DNA of 64,000 nucleotides from Fodinibacter luteus (GTDB taxonomy: Bacteria > Actinomycetota > Actinomycetes > Actinomycetales > Dermatophilaceae): NCBI RefSeq assembly GCF_039541575.1, contig NZ_BAABGM010000001.1, forward strand, positions 369,366 through 433,365, in the 5' to 3' direction. The position numbers and the translations under genes were made by a program. Below the pieces are notes generated by a model. That model made no database searches and was not told the DNA's origin. It saw nothing but the letters and a program-made list of their open reading frames with translations. Positions 58,092-64,000 of this stretch are shown in pieces. Within the stretch, counting starts at the first letter, position 1. Every line of letters starts with the position of its first letter.

Positions 58092-58397
58092 ATGTGCGCA
58101 CACTGCGACATGGTTCTTCGCGTTGGGCCTGCGCCGCGGCAAACCGACCCCGGTTGGCAGGTGGACAGGGTCGTCGAACTCTTCGACGCGGCCGTGACCG
58201 CCGAGGACGACATCCAGTCGCAAGCAATCGGATCCGTAGCGCGGGACGAGTTGGAGCGACAGCTCCGAACCTGTGGTGCTCTCGGTGGCTTGTCCGACCT
58301 CGAACGTCTCTCCGCAGAACTGGTGGCACGGCACCTGCAGCGCCGAACCGGTGAGCCGCGAACTGGTGAGAGCGGCGAAGAGGGCCCTCCGGTCTAG
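58092..58397 (+). CDS. hypothetical acidic protein, 101 aa
   Basis: Begins MCAHCDMVLRVGPAP, with a Cys-x2-Cys pair at the start. Helical acidic centre (DRVVELFDAAVTAEDDIQSQ) and a Gly/Glu-rich end. GAGG lies 6 nt before the ATG and third positions are G/C-rich, so it is favoured over the opposite strand. No family recognised. Confidence 0.5.
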   Translation: MCAHCDMVLRVGPAPRQTDPGWQVDRVVELFDAAVTAEDDIQSQAIGSVARDELERQLRTCGALGGLSDLERLSAELVARHLQRRTGEPRTGESGEEGPPV

Positions 58398-58529
58398 GTC
58401 AACGCTCTTGTGAGCCTCCGCAAACCGACTGAGCGAACCGCCAGCCGCATCGCGGCTTGCACACCCCTGCGCGGAAGGACGTTAGATGACCTGCGTTTGC
58501 CCAGCCACGACGGTCCAACGGCAATGCGC

Positions 58530-59291
58530 TTACGGTCGCTGCGCGCCTGGCGACCGGGGACCGGCGGCCGGGCGGGGCAGCACGCCGGTCAGTTCGACGT
58601 GGTCGGCGACGTGGCGCAGCTTGATGTTGAGGCCCATGCTCGTGCGGCGCAGGGCCTCGAAGGCCTCGTCGCGGGAGATCTTGTGCGTGGCCATGAGGAT
58701 GCCGACCGCCGTGCTGATCATCCGGGCACTGTCTAGCGCGGTGGTGAGGTTGGCCACGTCCTGCTGGTGTAGCTCGGCTTGCAGCACGAGCGCGACGAAT
58801 GGGACCAACAAGGAACCGGGTACGACGTCGTCATCGCTGAAGGCGTCGACGTCCCGCGAGTAGAAGTTGAGGCCGGCGTGGTCCTCTCCACCCATCGGCA
58901 GCCGAAGGGACAGCATGGACCGGACCCCGGAGGTCGCCACGCACCGTGGGCCGTACCGGGGCCACCTCGCATCCGAACCGACGTCGCCGCTGACCAGGAC
59001 CGGCGGACCGAGGGCGGCGTCCAAACAGGGGCCGTCGCGCAGCTCGAACTGCAAGCTGTCCAGGAGCTCCGGGACCTCGTCGGTGACCGCAGCCGACCGC
59101 GGTGGACGGTCGGCTCGCAGCAGCGTCACACCGACGTGCTGCGCATGCGGCACCGCCAGGAGCGCGACATCCACGACACCTTTGGCGGAGATGGGTCGAC
59201 CATCAGCCGTCATAGCCGTGGCGATCTGCTCCAGATGGCCGGCGATGTCTCGGATCACAGGTTCCGGCGGCAATGTCGCGGAGTTGTCCAT
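58530..59291 (-). CDS. GAF-ANTAR two-domain regulator
   Basis: 253 residues. The GAF-like sensor spans about 40-165 (VALLAVPHAQHVGVTLL, LRDGPCLDAALGPPVLV). The C-terminal ANTAR domain (LDSARMISTAVGILMATHKI, then DEAFEALRRTSMGLNIKL) binds two-hairpin RNA motifs to prevent termination. Mycobacterial and other actinobacterial members respond to stress. ATG at 59291. Confidence 0.88.
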   Translation of the reverse strand: MDNSATLPPEPVIRDIAGHLEQIATAMTADGRPISAKGVVDVALLAVPHAQHVGVTLLRADRPPRSAAVTDEVPELLDSLQFELRDGPCLDAALGPPVLVSGDVGSDARWPRYGPRCVATSGVRSMLSLRLPMGGEDHAGLNFYSRDVDAFSDDDVVPGSLLVPFVALVLQAELHQQDVANLTTALDSARMISTAVGILMATHKISRDEAFEALRRTSMGLNIKLRHVADHVELTGVLPRPAAGPRSPGAQRP

Positions 59292-59623
59292 GCGTTGCCT
59301 GTCCAGTCGTCGAGGGTCAGCGCGTCGCGAATGGCACGCACGCTTGCGATCGACCGTACGCGCCGCCCATGCGATTGGGGGCCGGACGTACCCCGCCATC
59401 GCCGGCTCCCGCGCGACCGGGTCCCCACAACGCTCGCAGGAGCCCTGCCTCAGGGCACCCGGGCGAGCGGAGCAGAGCTTGGCCCGATGTGCCCGACTAT
59501 TGTGAGGCCCCTCTCGCTGGCCGAGTCGGCAACCCGAGTTGAGAGGCCCTATCCGCGTCCGAAGGATGGTGGGCCACACGGGGCAGACGAGAGGCGCCAC
59601 GGCCCCCCTGTGTCGAGAACGTG
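59292..59623. other. non-coding interval
   Basis: 330 bp between the GAF-ANTAR gene and the hairpin at 59624. No coding frame of good quality; probably the promoter region of the GAF-ANTAR gene. Confidence 0.4.
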
Positions 59624-59656
59624 GCAACGCCCCGCCCTGTGAGGGCGGGGCGTTGC
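59624..59656. terminator. perfect 15-bp stem, 3-nt loop hairpin
   Basis: GCAACGCCCCGCCCT (59624-59638), loop GTG, then its exact reverse complement (59642-59656). It is 66 bp beyond the stop of the minus-strand gene at 59722. Very stable GC-rich hairpin, acting as terminator for the CsbD/Lys-Ala-rich operon. Confidence 0.85.
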
Positions 59657-59721
59657 AGGGCCCGAACGAAGCAGGCTGTGGGGCGTCGAGCTCCGTCATC
59701 CGGTCGTTGCGACCTCGGTGG

Positions 59722-60366
59722 TCACCCCTGCTTGCGCTCTTGCCTCTTGGCTTCGGTGAGGTTGCTGAGGCGGTCTGCGTCGGCGCGGTTCTTGGCGGCG
59801 CCCTGTTTGGCCTTGCGCGCGTCGTCGAGGTCGGACTTCGCCTTGCGTCCAGCCGCCCGCTTCGTGGCCTGCGCAGAGGATTCCGCGCGGGCCTTGGACT
59901 GCGTGACGGCGGCGCTGCGGGCGTTGGCCCGCTTGGTGGCGGCCGCCTTCTTCGCCGATGCCGACTGGGCGGCCTTGGCCTTGGCCTGCTGCTTGCCGTG
60001 CGCCTCGGCGGCGTCGGCCTCCTTCAGTCCCGACATGGCTCGCTTCTGGGCGGCGCTGCGCTTCGCAGCCGCCTGCCGGCTGCCGGCGACGGCCGTCTCG
60101 CGGGCCTGCTCGCGGCGGGTTGCGGCCTCCAGCTCGAGCTGGGTTGCCCGCTGGAGCTTGTGGGAGCGCTCGAGGCGGTCGGCGCCGCGCTTCGCTATGT
60201 CGCCGTTGCGAAACACGGCCCCGGCAAGCTTGTCGGACGTGCCGATGGCCCGGTCCAGGGCCACCCGCGGCACGGAGGTCACCGACAGCCCGGACAGGGT
60301 GGCATCGAGGAGGGTCAAGGGGAGCAGGGCGAGCTCGTACGGAAGGGCGATGACGGTGCTGATCAT
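59722..60366 (-). CDS. Lys/Ala-rich low-complexity protein
   Basis: 214 residues. The N-terminus is hydrophobic (MISTVIALPYELALLPLTLL) and followed by a short normal region. From about residue 60 on it is a long Ala/Lys/Arg-rich helix without a globular fold (KRSAAQKRAMSGLKEADAAE and similar). Histone H1-like composition suggests nucleic-acid or envelope association. GAGG 7 nt before the ATG; a GTG at 60378 overlaps the previous stop. Second gene of an operon with the CsbD-like gene. Confidence 0.72.
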   Translation of the reverse strand: MISTVIALPYELALLPLTLLDATLSGLSVTSVPRVALDRAIGTSDKLAGAVFRNGDIAKRGADRLERSHKLQRATQLELEAATRREQARETAVAGSRQAAAKRSAAQKRAMSGLKEADAAEAHGKQQAKAKAAQSASAKKAAATKRANARSAAVTQSKARAESSAQATKRAAGRKAKSDLDDARKAKQGAAKNRADADRLSNLTEAKRQERKQG

Positions 60367-60374
60367 GGTGGTCC

Positions 60375-60905
60375 TCACTTGTCGGTCTGGGCGCGCAGCT
60401 TCGCGGCCTGCTGGTCAGCGGCGGCGGCCTGCCGCTCGAGGCGACGCCTGTCGGCGGCCGCCTCCCGCTCGGTGCAGTCCGCCTCGGCTGCGATGGCCTC
60501 GGCCTCGCGCAGCCGGGACTCGGCGAGCTCATCGGCCCGCCGCTCGGCGGCCTCACGGCCTGCAGCCTCCTGCTGGTGCGCCTCGCGGTCTGCGACCGCG
60601 TGCTCGGTCTCGCGCTGACGTTGCACGGCTGACTCCTGGCGTTCAGCCCGGGCACGTGCCTCGCCCTGGCGCTCGGCTGCCTCACGGCTGGCCTCGCCCA
60701 CCTCATGTGCGGCCTCGGCTCGCTTGGCGTCAGCGACCGCTTCGTCGGCCAGGGCGGCCTTGCGGTTACTGGCCGCTGCCTGCTGGAGCTGCCCCTCCTC
60801 CACCAGGTCGTCCTGGCCGGTGACGGCGCCAGCCACTTCCTTGGCCTTGCCCTTGACGCTGTCGAGGAGCCCCTCGCGAGCCTGTGCTGCCTTGTCGATG
60901 GTCAT
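60375..60905 (-). CDS. CsbD-like stress protein with coiled-coil tail
   Basis: 176 residues. The first 40 match the CsbD family (LLDSVKGKAKEVAGAVTGQD then DLVEEGQLQQ), a general-stress protein in Bacillus. The rest is a long Ala/Glu/Arg-rich coiled coil (ADAKRAEAAHEVGEASREAA). The AGGGG before the ATG fixes the start. Its stop overlaps a possible start of the next gene, consistent with co-expression. Confidence 0.8.
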   Translation of the reverse strand: MTIDKAAQAREGLLDSVKGKAKEVAGAVTGQDDLVEEGQLQQAAASNRKAALADEAVADAKRAEAAHEVGEASREAAERQGEARARAERQESAVQRQRETEHAVADREAHQQEAAGREAAERRADELAESRLREAEAIAAEADCTEREAAADRRRLERQAAAADQQAAKLRAQTDK

Positions 60906-61241
60906 GGACCACCCCTGCCCCCAGATCTCGGGCTCAACCCCGCTCTGGGCGGTGACCCCCGTCTCACACCGCTTGGCCGCCGCAGGGTGGGGTCTCGCCG
61001 GGCGCTGCGTCGAGACTCGAGACCCGCCGCTCCGGCTGGCCACGCGGTGCTTCACCCGAGCAGATCCGGGCGATCCTCGGGTTTGCCGCACCCAGAGCTG
61101 GGCATGACACCCGGCGGCCCGGTCGCTCGGTTCAGCTGCGAGCCGGCGACTCATCGAGGCCAGTGCCCAGGCGCACAACTCACCCTCAGACCCGCGAGCA
61201 CGACCGTGCCCGGGGTCGCGTCAAGAGAAGGAAGATCGACC
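60906..61241. other. non-coding divergent promoter region
   Basis: About 335 bp between the divergent CsbD-like and 61242 genes. No coding frame of good quality. Should hold both promoters; no clear -10/-35 pair was recognised. Confidence 0.4.
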
Positions 61242-61532
61242 TTGTCGACCACCCAGCAGCACAACGAGACCACCAACGCGCACCGCACCGACCGCGGTCA
61301 CGGCATCGAGACCCGCCCGGCGCGCAAGACCACCGAGCTGATCGCGTACGTCGCAGCCGTCCTCGCCGTGGCGGTCACCGCGTTCGTCGTCGGCGACGAC
61401 GGCAACAACACCGCCGACCCGTTCAGCGCCGAGCAGGCCCTGCGCTACATCACGTTCCTGACCATCGGCTACATGATCGCGCGTGGCCTGGCCAAGTCCG
61501 GCAGCCGCAGCACCACCCGCGACAACGACTGA
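61242..61532 (+). CDS. small membrane protein, 96 aa, TTG start
   Basis: Begins at TTG (no ATG or GTG is available in frame) with GAAGGA about 9 nt upstream. Polar N-terminal half rich in Thr, His and Arg, then two helices (LIAYVAAVLAVAVTAFVVG and ALRYITFLTIGYMIARGLA), and a Ser/Thr/Arg tail. Followed at once by a strong hairpin terminator. Position and composition suggest a stress-related envelope protein. Confidence 0.7.
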   Translation: MSTTQQHNETTNAHRTDRGHGIETRPARKTTELIAYVAAVLAVAVTAFVVGDDGNNTADPFSAEQALRYITFLTIGYMIARGLAKSGSRSTTRDND

Positions 61533-61544
61533 CCGTCGCCCACC

Positions 61545-61580
61545 AGTGCGCCCCGCCCCTCACCCGGGGCGGGGCGCACT
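61545..61580 (+). terminator. 15-bp stem-loop terminator
   Basis: AGTGCGCCCCGCCCC (61545-61559), six-nt loop, then its exact reverse complement (61566-61580), 12 bp after the stop of the small membrane protein gene. Confidence 0.85.
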
Positions 61581-61619
61581 GCCGTACGGCCCCCGGACCC
61601 CTACTGCGAAGGACCCCTC

Positions 61620-61727
61620 ATGCCACAGCCCGGTCGCGGCCCACGAGTGCGGCTCACGCCGGTCCCGCACTACTCGACCACCACCACCCCGGCGGACCCC
61701 GTGCCAGGAAGACGAGTACCGGTCTAG
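61620..61727 (+). CDS. possible 35-aa peptide
   Basis: ATG with GAAGGA 10 nt upstream, 35 codons, Pro/Arg/Thr-rich (MPQPGRGPRVRLTPVPH, then TTTTPAD). It might instead be the broken beginning of the hydrolase pseudogene that follows. Low confidence. Confidence 0.25.
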   Translation: MPQPGRGPRVRLTPVPHYSTTTTPADPVPGRRVPV

Positions 61728-61736
61728 ACCACCCTC

Positions 61737-62110
61737 GTGGTGTTGTCCCCGGCCTCGGACTCGACGCCCGGGAATGGGCCGGGGTCAGAGCCCTGCTCAC
61801 CGGCCCGAGCGTCGTGGTGCCTCTCGCTCGCTGGGTCAGCCCGCACGCAGCGGGGCCGACCTGCACGTCGAGCAACAGAGCCGGCGGTTGCTCGCGGCCC
61901 TGCGCCACCGCTGCGACATGGTCCTCGTCGGGCACTCCGTTAGCTGCCCGGTCGTCGTGGAGCCGGTCCGGCGCCATCCACACGTGCTCGCCCTGCTGCT
62001 GGTCGGGCCGATCACCGATCCCCGCGCCCGCACCTGGCCGCGGATGCTCCTCCAGTGGCTGATCACGCGCGCGAACACCTCTGCGGTCGCCCGCGTGGCG
62101 AAAGGGTCGA
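61737..62110 (+). pseudogene. frameshifted alpha/beta-hydrolase
   Basis: VVPGLGLDAREWAGVRALL in one frame continues after a shift near 61845 as ADLHVEQQSRRLLAALRH and MVLVGHSVSCPVVVEPVRR, then LLVGPITDPRARTWP. This is the typical core of a small alpha/beta-hydrolase with nucleophile GHS. At least two frameshifts; no full frame. Confidence 0.7.
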
Positions 62111-62121
62111 CCGCACGGCGC

Positions 62122-62353
62122 TCATCCTGGCCGGTGGGTCAGGTGCGCCGCCGACGACGCGCGGCGGCCGTCGGGCGGCCCGTTCGCCAGAAGGACCTGG
62201 TCCACTTCGTCCTGCGTCAGGTGTCGCGTGACGCTGGGTGCTGCCACTACAAAGCTCCCCAAGCAGTCTGATCTCCTCGGAGAGTGCCCCGTCGTGGAGC
62301 TCGCGAGCAAAGTGGAGATCCAAGATGCGCCCTCCCTTCCGGTCGGGACTCAT
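62122..62353 (-). pseudogene. small decayed gene, unknown family
   Basis: From ATG at 62353: SPDRKGGRILDLHFARELHD and GALSEEIRLLGEL; then a one-base shift near 62255 gives VVAAPSVTRHLTQDEVDQVL. Both parts have coding composition, so one frameshift split a small acidic protein of about 75 aa. Family not recognised. Confidence 0.4.
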
Positions 62354-62526
62354 TGCTCGGCCCCGTAGAAGCCGAGTGTCCGCCCCGGGCGCGAACGGCG
62401 AAATGGCTCGTTGGGATGGTCCGGCGGCCCGGGGTCGTGGCCATTTCGAGCCACCCGAGCGCATGCCGCCCTCCACAACGTCAGGCCCTTGCGGGCCGCC
62501 CTCCGCAGACTTCGCCGTACTCAGCT

Positions 62527-63003
62527 TCACGCAGTGGTCGGCTCGGGTCCGGCGGCTGGGAGGTCGGTCACGTCGCCAGAGTTGACGATGTCGTCGGCGA
62601 CCAGGCGCAACTTGCAATTGGTGTTCTGGCTTGCCCTGACCAGGATCGCGAACGCTTGGGTCTCGCTGATGTGACGGTTTGCCATGATGATCCCCACAGC
62701 TGCACCGATGGTTCGTGACGACGTCAGCGCCTGATGCAGGTTCGCGGACTGCTCCCTGTCGAGCATCCCTTCGGCCTGCAACGCCGCAAGCATGGCGCGG
62801 TCCATGTCGGCGCGCTCTTCGATCCTGTCCATCCGCATGTGTTGGCGCATCGCGCGGACCTCAGTCGCGTCGGCGCGCGTGTCCGCGTCGTCGGCGAGTT
62901 CGCGAAGATGTTGGATCGCGGTCATGTTCGTGGCGACCTGCCCAGCAAGTTCCTCCACTTGTTGCTGAAGCTCAGATTCGGCCCCGGAGTCCTGCTTCCC
63001 CAT
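62527..63003 (-). CDS. ANTAR-domain protein with N-terminal coiled coil
   Basis: 158 residues. A coiled-coil region (ESELQQQVEELAGQVATNMT and following heptads) precedes an ANTAR domain (LTSSRTIGAAVGIIMANRHI, SETQAFAILVRASQNTN). ANTAR proteins bind two-hairpin RNA in nascent transcripts. Start ATG at 63003. The next upstream gene is the RsbW-like kinase, 50 bp away on the same strand. Confidence 0.85.
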   Translation of the reverse strand: MGKQDSGAESELQQQVEELAGQVATNMTAIQHLRELADDADTRADATEVRAMRQHMRMDRIEERADMDRAMLAALQAEGMLDREQSANLHQALTSSRTIGAAVGIIMANRHISETQAFAILVRASQNTNCKLRLVADDIVNSGDVTDLPAAGPEPTTA

Positions 63004-63052
63004 GCGCGCGAGTATGGCGCGAAGGAGTGCTTGGCGGAGGATTCGCGACCGA

Positions 63053-63574
63053 TCACCCGCACATCTCAGAACCGGCCGCTCCGGCCGGGCCTCCCTGATC
63101 ACGCGGGACGTATTCGCGACCTCCCCGGGCCCGGCCCAGGACGAACCACACCCGTTTGCCGCGCCGGGCGTCGTCGCGGGGGGCGGTACCCCAGGAGGTC
63201 GCGAGTGCGTCGACCAGTCGCAGGCCGTTGCCATGCTCGGCCGGTGGTTGAGCGTGGAGGACCGTGGGCAATCGCGGGCTCTCGTCGTACACCTCGACCT
63301 TGAGGCCGTCGGGGGTTCGGGCGACAGTCATCAGGACGGCTCCGTCGGCGTGCAGCACTGCGTTGGAGACCAGCTCGGTAACCAGCAGTCGCGCGACGTC
63401 GACGGTGTCGGCGGGCAGCCCTTGGCACACGGCCTCGACGTGACGGCGGGCGTGGAAGGCTGCCCTTGGGTCCGAGGGCAGGACTAGCCGCTCTACCGGG
63501 CCTGGCTCCACCCTCAAAGCACCCCCATACCGACCAGCCAACCGCAGACACACCAAGCAAGTCCTGCTGACCAT
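63053..63574 (-). CDS. RsbW-like ATP-binding protein (anti-sigma kinase type)
   Basis: 173 residues. HATPase_c_2 domain: N-box LLVTELVSNAVLHADGAVL, G1-like YDESPRLP and G2-like HGNGLRLVDALATSWG. Members are serine kinases that bind sigma factors and phosphorylate STAS partners. No PP2C phosphatase is fused. The STAS protein at 57360 may be a substrate. Start ATG at 63574; a downstream GTG is possible. Confidence 0.85.
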   Translation of the reverse strand: MVSRTCLVCLRLAGRYGGALRVEPGPVERLVLPSDPRAAFHARRHVEAVCQGLPADTVDVARLLVTELVSNAVLHADGAVLMTVARTPDGLKVEVYDESPRLPTVLHAQPPAEHGNGLRLVDALATSWGTAPRDDARRGKRVWFVLGRARGGREYVPRDQGGPAGAAGSEMCG

Positions 63575-64000
63575 GATGTCATTCGCGTTGAGCCGACGGC
63601 GAGATCCGCCCACTCCGATCGTGTCCGGCCGTCGCAGCGCCGGCGGCATCCCCGTCAGCATGATGATCAAGCCATGCCGACGGGGACACCTGACCGATCG
63701 AGCACTCTCATCGAACCTGACCGGCTGGCTTCCCCGTACCCGCGCCGATGAGGACGATTCGCGGCCTTCGGCCACCATTTGCACCTGCCGCGCTCGAGCG
63801 AAGTCTGCGCGCTCCTTCTGAGCCTGAAGGTGCCATCATCACCGCCGACGGGTGCGGTCGATTGGTAGCACTCCACCAACGGTTGAGCGCCAATCACAGA
63901 TACCGGGCGCGGCCAACTGCCGAAAAAATGGCTCCGCGGAGACTGTCCGACTAACGGTGTAACTGGCCCAAGTCGCTGACTCGTTCAGCGGGAAGGGTCG
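63575..64000. other. right-edge interval, possible insertion-sequence end
   Basis: No gene recognised in 425 bp. The final 90 bp is less GC-rich and holds GACTGTCCGACTAACGGTGT (63939-63958), resembling terminal sequences of IS256-family elements, so an insertion sequence may begin here and continue beyond the window. Confidence 0.3.

Overview
This is a 64 kb piece of an actinobacterial chromosome. Base composition is very GC-rich, with strong G/C at third codon positions, many GTG starts and ATGA/GTGA/TGATG stop-start overlaps. Gene content (a MurT/GatD-like pair, BTAD/STAND regulators, ANTAR-domain proteins, DUF2254 and DesK/DesR-like two-component systems) fits Micrococcales or a nearby group. 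I infer this from gene families only; the window has no rRNA or other firm taxonomic marker.

Layout. 0-3 kb: the end of an unknown gene, a 66-residue orphan protein, and an esterase translationally coupled to a lone E2-type acyltransferase domain. 3-12 kb: a 1,400-residue BTAD/STAND-NTPase/WD40 regulator, then an ABC transporter with its own NarL-type two-component system behind a perfect palindrome. 12-16.5 kb: secreted and membrane proteins. 16.5-21.2 kb is the most unusual part. A MurT-like Mur ligase and a GatD-like amidotransferase subunit whose catalytic cysteine position is Asn are divergently transcribed, across only 22 bp, from a KamA-like radical-SAM gene coupled to a PLP aminotransferase. 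21.2-27.3 kb: two MarR regulators (one with two winged helices), two CPBP-family intramembrane proteases, a Vps62-like surface protein with a 15-bp tandem repeat, and two small membrane proteins.

27.3-47.4 kb is an accessory island. It holds at least six toxin-antitoxin-type modules: three copies of one HTH/nucleotidyltransferase pair, one of them decayed; a second HTH/nucleotidyltransferase type; MntA/HepT; and RHH/Doc. It also holds an orphan frameshifted YefM. Between these lie remnants of an enoyl-CoA hydratase, agmatinase, multicopper oxidase, acetyltransferase, PH-domain protein and integrase, a complete tyrosine integrase, and a 3' tRNA-Thr-like fragment beside it that looks like an attachment site. 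A second two-component system, a nitroreductase, a methyltransferase and a GNAT enzyme are interspersed.

47.6-57 kb returns to core-like, mostly minus-strand genes: an AI-2E-family transporter, a large MalT/LuxR-type regulator, an MBL-fold hydrolase and two SulP anion transporters with STAS domains. 57-64 kb looks like a general stress/partner-switching group: a second copy of the 66-residue protein, an STAS protein, GAF-ANTAR and ANTAR proteins, an RsbW-like kinase, a CsbD-like protein and a Lys/Ala-rich protein, with two strong hairpin terminators.

How the parts may work together. The ABC/two-component operon looks self-regulated through the ATGACA palindrome. The 16.5-21.2 kb genes look like a small biosynthetic cluster that makes and conjugates an unusual amino acid. 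The island looks like a site of repeated integration and decay, held by addiction modules. These are inferences from gene order and motifs. No database search was possible.
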